Program-made: the position numbers and the translations under genes
Notes under the pieces: generated by a model
What the model was told of the DNA's origin: nothing
Seen by the model: only the letters and a program-made list of their open reading frames with translations
The model's database searches: none
DNA from: CAZOHG01 sp964579725
GTDB taxonomy: Bacteria; Zhuqueibacterota; JdFR-76; BMS3Abin05
DNA: 14,967 bases
Assembly (NCBI GenBank): GCA_964579725.1
Contig: CAZOHG010000078.1
Coordinates: 1 to 14,967 of the forward strand
Direction of reading: 5' to 3'
Shown here: piece by piece, positions 6,976 to 13,931 of the stretch
Layout of the letters: the number at the start of each line of letters is the position of its first letter
How positions within the stretch are numbered: the first letter of the stretch is position 1

Positions 6976-7779
6976 CTACAACGCCTTCTCCTTTTCCAAA
7001 TAATCATCAGGGTGCAGCGTCATGCCATCCGAAGCGGCCCGCACCTCTACGCCGGTTTCGTCCGAAAGCTGCTCTGCCAAAATCCAGGGCTTTTTCTGAA
7101 GCATGGTCATGCCAAAGTGTGTGAGAACAGCCAGTCTGGGTTGGATGGCAGAAATAATTTCCTGGGCATTGTCTAAATTCAAATGGTAAATGCCCCGCGC
7201 TCGGTCCCCTCTGTCTTCATATCGAACCACGTGCAGAATCAGGATTTTCGCATCTTTGTAATCGTCCAACAAATCATCGAAATAGGCCGTGTCAATCATG
7301 TGGGAGATTTGCCCTTCCGGTAGCAGGAAGTGAGTGCCGTAGGTTTCCACCGGGTGCTCATGGCGAATGGACGTGCGAAATCGAAGAGCGGAATCGACTT
7401 TGTACTCCGTGTTTTCCTTTAGAATTTGGATTTCTTCGGGGAAGGAGCGAATGTAACGCAGAATAACAGGGTCATTTTCGAGGCAGTCAATGGGAGCGAA
7501 AACGCGTCCGTGCTTTTTCTTGCCTCCATCCGTCATGGCTTCGATCAGGATGTTAATGTCGTTGGAATGATCAATGTGGCGGTGGGTGAGCAAAATGGCA
7601 TTCAGTGTCACCGGATCCAACCGCGGGCGACTTTTGGCCAGAGTCACCAGGCTACCAGGGCCGGGGTCCATTAGAATTTTCGTGCCATTTAGATCGTACC
7701 AAACGCCCGCAGAACGCCGCAATTGCCGGGCAACCACAAAACGGGCACCGCCGGTTCCCAAAAATTTAATAGTGTTCAC
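6976..7779 (-). CDS. MBL-fold metallo-hydrolase
   Basis: The 267-residue protein has the metallo-beta-lactamase fold signature THRHIDH (His66, His68, Asp70, His71) and later probable metal ligands His142 (HEHP), Asp163 (MIDTAYF) and His221 (LTHFG). This is the pattern of a two-metal RNase Z/PhnP-like hydrolase, but no substrate can be assigned from sequence. The start is GTG at 7779; AAGGGG overlapping the stop of the preceding kinase gene may serve as a distant Shine-Dalgarno. It is the last gene of the minus-strand cluster, 18 bases after the kinase. Its stop lies 13 bases from the converging tyrS stop, with no terminator visible. Confidence 0.88.
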   Translation of the reverse strand: MNTIKFLGTGGARFVVARQLRRSAGVWYDLNGTKILMDPGPGSLVTLAKSRPRLDPVTLNAILLTHRHIDHSNDINILIEAMTDGGKKKHGRVFAPIDCLENDPVILRYIRSFPEEIQILKENTEYKVDSALRFRTSIRHEHPVETYGTHFLLPEGQISHMIDTAYFDDLLDDYKDAKILILHVVRYEDRGDRARGIYHLNLDNAQEIISAIQPRLAVLTHFGMTMLQKKPWILAEQLSDETGVEVRAASDGMTLHPDDYLEKEKAL

Positions 7780-7797
7780 AGTTCGCTCAATTGCCCC

Positions 7798-8700
7798 TTA
7801 AAATTCCACCAGCCGCTTAAACGCGGCCACCCGCTCATCCAATTCGTTCCGCTTCAGCTCTCGCAAGCGACTGACACTGAACCCTTCCACACAGAAAGAG
7901 GCTACCGCGCTACCGTAAATGACGGCACGGCGCAAATTACCTTCCGTGACCTCCCCCTGCTGAGTTAGATAACCCATGAACCCCCCGGCAAACGAATCTC
8001 CGGCACCCGTTGGGTCTACAACGTTTTCAACCGGATAGGCCGGCGCAAAAAAATACGAGTTGTTTACAGAAAGAACCGCTCCGTGTTCCCCCTTTTTGAC
8101 AATAATGACACGGGGGCCTAACGCCGTCAATTTTTTCATTGCACGGAACAGATTCGTTTCGCGCGCCAACTCCAGAGCCTCTTCTTCATTAATGACGATT
8201 CCGTCCACCATTTTAATGGTTTCGATCAAGGCATCGTAGCGGCCTTCAATCCAAAAATTCATCGTGTCCAACATGGTAAAACGGGGGCGATTCATTTGCG
8301 CCAACACACACTGCTGAAGTTCCGGTTGAATATTGGCCAGAAAAAGGAAGGGAACATTTTTGTACGGCTCGGGGATTTGTGGGTCGAAGGTTTCAAACAC
8401 ATTGAGATGCGTGTACAGGGTTGTTCTGTAATTCATGTCCTGTTCGTACCGCCCGCCCCACCGAAATGTTTTACCGGGCACCTGTTGAATGCCCTGGACA
8501 TCTACTCCTTTTTCCTTTAAAAAGGCAATGTCGTTCCAATTAAAATCCTCTCCTACAACCCCGACCACCTTGACCGGCGCAAAAATACTGGCCGCCGCAC
8601 TGAAATAAATGGCCGAGCCTCCCAAAGAATTTTCCACCTTCTGCTCGGGCGTCTCTACCGAATCGTACGCCACCGAACCAACCACTAAAACCGAATTCAT
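7798..8700 (-). CDS. PfkB-family (ribokinase-like) kinase
   Basis: The 300-residue product starts MNSVLVVGSVAYDSVETP and has the GG motif NSLGGSAIYFS (25-34), the ribokinase-fold NEEEA element (171-175) and the catalytic signature DPTGAGDSFAGGF (229-241) with Asp235 as the expected base. PfkB enzymes phosphorylate sugars or nucleosides with ATP; the substrate is not recognisable. I chose ATG 8700 because AAGGG (8711-8707) lies six bases upstream and the N-terminus then begins at the first beta strand; an in-frame TTG at 8763 would add 21 unlikely residues. It lies 102 bases after argS. Confidence 0.9.
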   Translation of the reverse strand: MNSVLVVGSVAYDSVETPEQKVENSLGGSAIYFSAAASIFAPVKVVGVVGEDFNWNDIAFLKEKGVDVQGIQQVPGKTFRWGGRYEQDMNYRTTLYTHLNVFETFDPQIPEPYKNVPFLFLANIQPELQQCVLAQMNRPRFTMLDTMNFWIEGRYDALIETIKMVDGIVINEEEALELARETNLFRAMKKLTALGPRVIIVKKGEHGAVLSVNNSYFFAPAYPVENVVDPTGAGDSFAGGFMGYLTQQGEVTEGNLRRAVIYGSAVASFCVEGFSVSRLRELKRNELDERVAAFKRLVEF

Positions 8701-8802
8701 GATTTTCCCTTTTTTCTGGTCCACTTGAAATAACGACAGTTGCCTTTCACTCCAATCTTCCAAAAGCGATTACAGTCCGCCTGAGGCTTCTTGGGACAAA
8801 GG

Positions 8803-10458
8803 TTACATCTTTTCGGGCGCCGTAATACCCATGAGATGTAATCCGATTGCCAAAACAATTTGGACGGCTTTGCTCAGCGCAATACGCGCTTCCGAAAGCG
8901 CCCGGTCCTCCGAGATGACCCTGTGATCATGGTAAAAGCGGTGAAAAACCTCCGCCAATTCCTGCAAATATTGCGTAAGGGCGTTCGGTTCAAAATTCCG
9001 TGCGATCCGAATCAGAAGCTCGGGAAAGGCCATCATTTTTTTAATCAGGGCCATTTCGGCCGCTTCCACCAGTCGAGTCAAATCGCAGTTCGGATTAAAT
9101 CGCACGCCCTGTTCTTCCCCGTAGCGCAAAATGTTGGCGATTCGTGCGTGGGCGTACTGAACATAGTAAACGGGATTTTCGTCCGTCTGGCGCTTGGCCA
9201 AATCGATGTCAAAATCCAAGGGAGTGGAAATCCGCCGCATGAGGAAGAAAAACCGCGCGGCGTCCACGCCCACTTCGTCCACCAATTCCCGCATGGTGAC
9301 AATTTGCCCGGCCCGTTTGGACATTTTCACCACCTCACCGCCACGGAACAAATTAACCTGCTGAATAATTTTCACGTCAAAGGCCTCGTCGGCAAACCCC
9401 AGGGCCAGAAGAGCCGCCCGCATTCTGGGAATGTAGCCGTGGTGGTCGGGGCCCAACAAATCGATCACCTTTTCAAATCCGCGGTCAAATTTATTTTTGT
9501 GATAGGCCACATCAATGAAAAAATAAGTGGGTTCACCCTTTTGCGTGATGAGTACGCGGTCTTTTTCGTCCCCGAATTCGGACGCCTTAAACCAAATGGC
9601 GCCGTCTTTTTCGTAGGTGAGATTTTTTTGAGCCAAATGCGCCAACACGTCCTTTTCGGCATTGCTTTTTCGAAGCTCGCTTTCGTGAAAAAAATTGTCA
9701 AAATGAACCCGAAAATCTTCCAACACCTTTTTTTGATCGGCAAAAATTAGGTTTAAGGCCAGCGTTTTCAGGGCGTCGACGCGGGCATTGTACTCCATGT
9801 GAAGAAATTTGTCGCCGTACTTTTCAATGATTTTTTTGGCAATGTCGTACACATACGCGCCGTGGTAGCCCTCTTCGGGAAAAGCCTCCTCTACACCCAA
9901 CAACTCACAGTAGCGACTGCTCACAGAAGCCCCCAACAAGCGAACCTGACGCCCCGCGTCGTTCACATAATATTCCCGCCTGGCGTCAAATCCCACGCGA
10001 TTCATGACGTGAACCATGGTGTCGCCAACGGAAGCGGCGCGGGCGCTTACCACATTGAGGGGGCCGGTGGGATTGGCACTGACGAACTCCACCATGACGC
10101 GTTTTCCGCCTCCGAATTGACTTTTCCCGAAAGCGGCTTCCCCTTCTCTCAGAACCTGTGCCAAATAGGTCTGAAAATATTTTTTACTCAGCACGAAATT
10201 AATAAACCCGGGGCCGGCAATTTGCACGGATTCCACAAAATCTTCGTCCCATTCGATTCCCTGCAACAGTTCCGTGGCAATTTGGCGCGGATTTTTTTTC
10301 AATGCGCGCGCCAAACGCATGGCCACATTGGTCGCAATGTCCCCAAAACGGTCGTCTCGAGGGGTTTCAAATTCGATTGGAACGGTTTCTGCAGGATTCT
10401 TTACAAACGTCGCGATTTTTTCGCGCAGAATTTGCCCAAGATACTCTTCAGCCTTCAT
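8803..10458 (-). CDS. argS: Arginyl-tRNA synthetase
   Basis: The 551-residue product has the ArgRS N-terminal add-1 domain, the catalytic Rossmann region with EFVSANPTGPL, a LLGPDHHGYIPRM segment, VVKMSKRAGQIVTMREL carrying KMSKR, and a C-terminal DALR anticodon-binding domain ending GITAPEKM. It attaches arginine to tRNA-Arg. Where ArgRS normally has the class I HIGH motif (as HVGH), this one reads NVVS (residues 135-138 from this start), with intact flanks on both sides. The start is ATG 10458, after GAGGAAGG (10468-10461); the gene overlaps the end of rsfS by 11 bases, suggesting coupled translation. An in-frame TTG at 10470 is less likely. Confidence 0.95.
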   Translation of the reverse strand: MKAEEYLGQILREKIATFVKNPAETVPIEFETPRDDRFGDIATNVAMRLARALKKNPRQIATELLQGIEWDEDFVESVQIAGPGFINFVLSKKYFQTYLAQVLREGEAAFGKSQFGGGKRVMVEFVSANPTGPLNVVSARAASVGDTMVHVMNRVGFDARREYYVNDAGRQVRLLGASVSSRYCELLGVEEAFPEEGYHGAYVYDIAKKIIEKYGDKFLHMEYNARVDALKTLALNLIFADQKKVLEDFRVHFDNFFHESELRKSNAEKDVLAHLAQKNLTYEKDGAIWFKASEFGDEKDRVLITQKGEPTYFFIDVAYHKNKFDRGFEKVIDLLGPDHHGYIPRMRAALLALGFADEAFDVKIIQQVNLFRGGEVVKMSKRAGQIVTMRELVDEVGVDAARFFFLMRRISTPLDFDIDLAKRQTDENPVYYVQYAHARIANILRYGEEQGVRFNPNCDLTRLVEAAEMALIKKMMAFPELLIRIARNFEPNALTQYLQELAEVFHRFYHDHRVISEDRALSEARIALSKAVQIVLAIGLHLMGITAPEKM

Positions 10459-10831
10459 TGCCTTCCTCAATTTCTTCTACGGGCGCGTCTCCCCAAAGTG
10501 ATTCCAAACCGTAAAACGCACGCACTTCCTTTCGAAAAACGTGCACAACCACATCCACATAATCCAACAAAACCCATTGTAAATAGTCAAGTCCTTCTTT
10601 GTGCCAGGGGCGGATTTTTTCAGCCCGAAGTTTTTCCAGAATTTCGTCCACAATCGCCTTCACTTGTGGCTCCGTTTCTCCCGAACAAATCACAAAAAAA
10701 TCCGTCACAGAGGTTAACTTCCGTACATCCAGGATTTTTATGTTCGAGGCTTTTTTTGTGAGGGAAAGTTGGGCAATACGTCGGGCTAAATTGTGGGAAT
10801 TCTGGGTCTTATCCAGTCCGTTTTTGACCAT
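10448..10831 (-). CDS. rsfS: Ribosomal silencing factor RsfS
   Basis: The 127-residue protein is a full-length RsfS (YbeB/Iojap family). Typical segments are SVTDFFVICSGETEPQVKAI (41-60), the RPWHKEGLDYLQWVLLDYVD core and the ending VVHVFRKEVRAFYGLESLWGDA. RsfS binds ribosomal protein L14 and blocks subunit joining when nutrients are low. The gene starts 21 bases after the LytR_C-domain gene and overlaps argS by 11 bases. The Shine-Dalgarno-like AGGAAAGGA lies unusually far from the ATG (about 14 bases). The usual neighbour nadD is not in this window. Confidence 0.96.
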   Translation of the reverse strand: MVKNGLDKTQNSHNLARRIAQLSLTKKASNIKILDVRKLTSVTDFFVICSGETEPQVKAIVDEILEKLRAEKIRPWHKEGLDYLQWVLLDYVDVVVHVFRKEVRAFYGLESLWGDAPVEEIEEGNEG

Positions 10832-10852
10832 TTGGCGGCAATCGTTCCTTTC

Positions 10853-11377
10853 CTATTTGTACCCGTTCAGATGAGTAAAATCGTGTCCAAGCACCACGGT
10901 CACTTCTACCTGCAAATCGGGGTTCAGTTTGGGTTGCAAATATTTTTGGGGAACCCCGAGCGCTTCGGCCACTTTCCGGGCATTTTCCATTTGAAGCGAA
11001 ACGCGATCCATGACGAAGGTCTTTTTCACATTAAAACTGGTGTAATTTTTCGTTTCAACCACATCGAAATTCTTTCGGCGCAGGTAATCGGCAAAAGACA
11101 TGGCCAACCCGGGCACGCCGCAGCCGTTCAGCAACTCCACCCGAATGTGCTTTTCCATCTGGGGCACCGCCGGAGCCGCCCGGGGACGCGGCGTGACTTT
11201 GTGAACCTTGGGTGCCTGTTTTTGGTTTTCAAAAATGAGCCGGTACGCCGCCGAGCCAATGAGTCCCAAGTTTATGAAAACCAGCAGCCAAATGCCCAGA
11301 GTCCACAAATCGCCACGGGAACCGCTCGAAGACGAAGCGTTTCTTTTTACCGACTGTCGATGTTTTCGTTGAACCAT
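10853..11377 (-). CDS. LytR C-terminal domain (LytR_C) membrane protein
   Basis: The 174-residue protein has a basic, serine-rich cytoplasmic head (1-23), one membrane span (about 25-48), a proline/alanine-rich linker (55-73) and a LytR_C domain (about 77-168). The domain is recognised by VELLNGCGVPGLA (80-92), the strand VVETKNYTSF and the ending VVLGHDF. This domain occurs at the C-terminus of LytR-CpsA-Psr envelope proteins; here it is alone, without the catalytic LCP domain, so its role is unknown. It would face the periplasm. It is directly upstream of rsfS. The start has only a weak ribosome binding site. Confidence 0.82.
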   Translation of the reverse strand: MVQRKHRQSVKRNASSSSGSRGDLWTLGIWLLVFINLGLIGSAAYRLIFENQKQAPKVHKVTPRPRAAPAVPQMEKHIRVELLNGCGVPGLAMSFADYLRRKNFDVVETKNYTSFNVKKTFVMDRVSLQMENARKVAEALGVPQKYLQPKLNPDLQVEVTVVLGHDFTHLNGYK

Positions 11378-11401
11378 TCGCTACTCTTGTGCACGCCTCA
11401 C

Positions 11402-11475
11402 CGGCGGACAGGACCGCCGTAGAGAAGCGTTTCTCTTCCATTTTGTGTCTCGATTTGCCGGGGCTTTCGACACAA
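11402..11475 (-). repeat. Three consecutive hairpins between the exported protein and LytR_C genes
   Basis: The 105-base gap holds three perfect inverted repeats in a row: TTGTGTC/GACACAA (11443-11449 and 11469-11475), AGAGAA/TTCTCT (11421-11426 and 11431-11436) and CGGCGG/CCGCCG (11402-11407 and 11414-11419). None is followed by a T-run on the minus strand, so they are not standard terminators. They could mark a processing or mRNA-stability region inside the operon. Confidence 0.5.
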
Positions 11476-11482
11476 GTGGCAT

Positions 11483-11968
11483 TTAATACCCAAGCCACTC
11501 GTTTCGAAGACCGATTCCCGAATACGCACCGGCCGGGTAACGATTAAATTCCATTTGGAAATGCGCCTTCTCACCGATTTTATAGTCGAGCCGGGCGTTG
11601 GACAGAAAAAAGCCGTTTTTTATCGAAAATCCGGGCGAAAAATTGCCGATTTTGCCGAAGGGTTGATTCATTAAATAACCCCATTGCAATGAAAGTGTAA
11701 GGGGTTCTGACACTTTGTATTGCATGGTGTTCAAGTACATCGCCTGGTTAATGGCATGCCCGTTAAAGCTGCTCATCATAAAACTGTAGCTCTGGTGCAT
11801 TTGAAACCGATCGGGATTCAATAGATTGCGCGAAAACAAACCCACAGGGTTGACACCTGTTCGCAGTAAATCACTAAAACTAATGCCCCGATTGGTTTTC
11901 AGTTGGGCCGATAAAATACCCGGCAAAAAAGCCAACAGGAAGCCCAGTAAGATAACGCGTCGTTTCAT
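11483..11968 (-). CDS. Exported protein of unknown function
   Basis: I do not recognise a named family. The 161-residue product has a clear signal peptide (MKRRVILLGFLLAFLPGILSA, cleavage near 21-22). The mature part is rich in aromatic, Gln, Asn and Met residues, with alternating beta-like stretches such as MHQSYSFMMSSF, LTLSLQWGYL and HFQMEFNRY and a central NPDRF. This suggests a small periplasmic or outer-membrane beta protein. AAGGAGG sits five bases before the ATG, so translation should be good. It lies upstream of the LytR_C and rsfS genes, separated by 105 bases with hairpins, and behind a candidate promoter overlapped by a palindrome. Confidence 0.75.
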   Translation of the reverse strand: MKRRVILLGFLLAFLPGILSAQLKTNRGISFSDLLRTGVNPVGLFSRNLLNPDRFQMHQSYSFMMSSFNGHAINQAMYLNTMQYKVSEPLTLSLQWGYLMNQPFGKIGNFSPGFSIKNGFFLSNARLDYKIGEKAHFQMEFNRYPAGAYSGIGLRNEWLGY

Positions 11969-12028
11969 GGTGCCTCCTTCATTAAACAGTATATGGACGT
12001 CCGAGAAATCAGTACATGAACCTTTTAT

Positions 12029-12056
12029 AATTTACGACAATTTTGGAAAAAATCAA
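12029..12056 (-). promoter_or_regulatory. Candidate promoter for the exported protein-LytR_C-rsfS-argS cluster
   Basis: On the minus strand TTGATT (12056-12051) and TAAATT (12034-12029) are separated by 16 bases. The -35 lies inside an 18-bp palindrome. The 5' UTR would be about 55 bases. Confidence 0.4.
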
Positions 12057-12065
12057 TTGATTTTT
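12048..12065. repeat. 18-bp perfect palindrome AAAAATCAATTGATTTTT
   Basis: The two 9-base halves are exact reverse complements with no spacer. It lies in the 126-base gap after the GlmU-domain gene and covers the -35 of the candidate promoter. It might be an operator for a dimeric regulator; being all but two A/T pairs, it would make only a weak hairpin. Confidence 0.55.
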
Positions 12066-12094
12066 CAGTATTTCCCAAAGAATCGGCGGAAGAA

Positions 12095-12865
12095 TTAATC
12101 GGCATATTCTTCAGGGTGAAGCCGGCGAAGCTCTTCCACTTGCCTGAGATGTTCCGGGGTATTGACCCCCAGGATTTCCCAATTGTTCGAGGATTTAAAT
12201 CCCACCACTTTCAAACCGGCGCGTGCAAACATACCGATTAAATCGGTCAGATAATATTCTCCCTGTGCATTGTTGTTGGAAAGCTTGGGCAAATAGTCGA
12301 AAAGAGGCTGTTTTTTGAAAACGTAAATCCCGGGATTACTTTCTTTAATGGCACGTTGTTCAGGTGTGGCATCTTTTTCTTCAATTACCTCGAGAATTTC
12401 TCCCTTTTCATTGCGAATAATTCGCCCGTAACCGGTGGGATTCTCTAAATCCGTAATGAGTAAAGTCAAATCCGCCCCGGATGTTTCGTGGGTTTTCAAA
12501 AGAGCAGAGATGGTTTTGCGAGTCAAAAGCGGCACGTCGCCGTACAAAATTAGCACATTGCCATCAAAATCACGCAGATTGGACTCCGCCTGCAGAACGG
12601 CGTGCCCGGTACCCAAGCGTTCCCTTTGCCAGGCAAACTCAACCGGAAAATCCTGCAAGGCCTGAACTACTTTCTCCGCCTGATTCCCCACCACGACAAC
12701 GATTTTTTCCGAACCCACAGCGACGGCCAATTCTACCACGTAAAGCACCATGGGCTTGCCCAAAACCGTATTCAAAACCTTTGGAATATCTTTCCGCTTC
12801 ATTCGCTTTCCCTGCCCGGCAGCTAAAATGACGGTTGCCAGCGGGATTTTTCTCTCTTCTTTCAT
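12095..12865 (-). CDS. GlmU-type N-acetylglucosamine-1-phosphate uridylyltransferase domain, stand-alone
   Basis: The 256-residue product is the nucleotidyltransferase half of GlmU: VILAAGQGKRMKRKDIPKVL (12-31), RLGTGHAV (83-90), LYGDVPLL with metal-binding Asp110, GYGRI (145-149), EYYLTD (203-208) and GVNTPEHL with the second metal ligand Asn235. This domain makes UDP-GlcNAc from GlcNAc-1-phosphate and UTP for peptidoglycan and lipopolysaccharide. The left-handed beta-helix acetyltransferase domain of bifunctional GlmU (about 456 residues) is absent, and the frame ends cleanly with no hexapeptide remnants behind it. AAGGGAG precedes the ATG by about 11 bases. It follows panC after 29 bases. 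Another sugar-phosphate nucleotidyltransferase specificity is possible. Confidence 0.85.
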   Translation of the reverse strand: MKEERKIPLATVILAAGQGKRMKRKDIPKVLNTVLGKPMVLYVVELAVAVGSEKIVVVVGNQAEKVVQALQDFPVEFAWQRERLGTGHAVLQAESNLRDFDGNVLILYGDVPLLTRKTISALLKTHETSGADLTLLITDLENPTGYGRIIRNEKGEILEVIEEKDATPEQRAIKESNPGIYVFKKQPLFDYLPKLSNNNAQGEYYLTDLIGMFARAGLKVVGFKSSNNWEILGVNTPEHLRQVEELRRLHPEEYAD

Positions 12866-12897
12866 TCGTCGACGTTCTCCCTTTTGAAATACTTCGA

Positions 12898-13743
12898 TTA
12901 AACGGTCAGCATGACGTTGTCAATGAGCCGCGTTTGGCCGAAATAGACCGCCAGCGCAACGAGAATTTCCCCCCGAAGTTCTTGCAACGGTTTCAAATCG
13001 CGCGTGTCCACGATTTCTACGTAATCGACTCGCGCCGTTTTGGCCTTTGCCAGCATGTCCACGATTTTCTGTCGTACCCGTGCAGCGTCACGTTCCCCGT
13101 TTTCAATGCAATCTTTGGCTGCCATAAGCGATTTGTACAAGAGGGTGGCTTCCCGTCTTTCTTCCGGCGAAAGGTACACATTTCGCGAGCTCAAGGCCAA
13201 ACCGTCTGGCTCACGCACAATCGGTTCCACAACGATTTCCACGTCAAAATTCAAATCCCGTACCATTTGCCGAATGACAATGGCTTGCTGGGCATCCTTT
13301 TGGCCGAAAACCGCCAGGTGGGGTTTGACGATATGAAATAACTTGGTCACCACGGTAGTGACGCCGCGAAAATGCGTGGGTCTGGATTTACCGCACAAAA
13401 CACGGGTTATTTCATCCACGGTGACAAAAGTACGGTAGGGTTTGGGGTACATTTCACCTTCGGAAGGGTAGAAAAGAAGGTCGCACCCCTCCTGGCGTGC
13501 CAGGTGTTCGTCCCTTTCAAAATCCCGGGGGTAGCGTTCCAAATCCTCATTCGGGGCAAACTGGGTGGGATTCACAAAAATGCTCAGCACAGTTGCGTCC
13601 GAGAGATTCTTTGCTTTTCGCAAAAGGCTCAAGTGGCCTTCGTGCAAATATCCCATTGTGGGCACAAAACCAATCCGCTGTCCCTCCCGGCGAAGCGCCT
13701 CGGCTGTTTGCTGCATTTCCGAAATGGATCGAATTATTTTCAT
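12898..13743 (-). CDS. panC: Pantothenate synthetase
   Basis: The 281-residue enzyme joins pantoate and beta-alanine with ATP in the cytoplasm to make pantothenate, the coenzyme A precursor. Complete family motifs are visible: FVPTMGYLHEGHLSL with HEGH (34-37), SIFVNPTQF (54-62), KPHLAVFGQKDAQQ (about 140-154) and PIVREPDGLALSSRNVYLS. Length is normal. It is the first gene of the minus-strand cluster, with its own promoter 35 bases upstream. panB and panD are not in this window. Confidence 0.97.
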   Translation of the reverse strand: MKIIRSISEMQQTAEALRREGQRIGFVPTMGYLHEGHLSLLRKAKNLSDATVLSIFVNPTQFAPNEDLERYPRDFERDEHLARQEGCDLLFYPSEGEMYPKPYRTFVTVDEITRVLCGKSRPTHFRGVTTVVTKLFHIVKPHLAVFGQKDAQQAIVIRQMVRDLNFDVEIVVEPIVREPDGLALSSRNVYLSPEERREATLLYKSLMAAKDCIENGERDAARVRQKIVDMLAKAKTARVDYVEIVDTRDLKPLQELRGEILVALAVYFGQTRLIDNVMLTV

Positions 13744-13777
13744 CGGAAAACCCTTTTCGTTCTTTCAGATGAAATAA

Positions 13778-13806
13778 ATAATAAGCAATTTCTTCCATTA
13801 AATCAA
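13778..13806 (-). promoter_or_regulatory. Promoter of panC
   Basis: On the minus strand TTGATT (13806-13801) and TATTAT (13783-13778) are separated by 17 bases. It lies between the terminator of the M23 gene and the panC start and implies a 5' UTR of about 28 bases. Confidence 0.7.
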
Positions 13807-13876
13807 GCACATTTGCGGAGAGAAACCGGAAGAACCCAATCCGACAGAAAGAAAAAATAGGCGGTTTATTTAGGCA

Positions 13877-13908
13877 CAAAAAAAGGCGGGGCGTAAACGC
13901 TCCGCCTT
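13877..13908 (-). terminator. Intrinsic terminator after the M23 peptidase gene
   Basis: An 11-position stem (13898-13908 with 13883-13893, one A-C mismatch on the minus strand) with loop TTTA is followed by a T-run. It begins 23 bases past the M23 stop codon and insulates panC. Confidence 0.88.
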
Positions 13909-13931
13909 CAGGGAGAAAGGGAAAGCCATTT

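Noticed and set aside
8860..9750. Plus-strand open frame of 296 codons
   Set aside because: It is the antisense shadow of argS, whose motifs are certain; the translation resembles no protein family.
9799..10761. Plus-strand open frame of 320 codons
   Set aside because: Antisense shadow across argS and rsfS with no ribosome binding site or recognisable domain.
11229..11498. Minus-strand open frame of 89 codons across the gap before the LytR_C gene
   Set aside because: It overlaps the LytR_C gene in another frame and the hairpin region, and has no Shine-Dalgarno or family resemblance.
13372..13860. Plus-strand open frame of 162 codons over the panC start and its promoter
   Set aside because: Antisense to panC; it covers the panC promoter and has no independent support.
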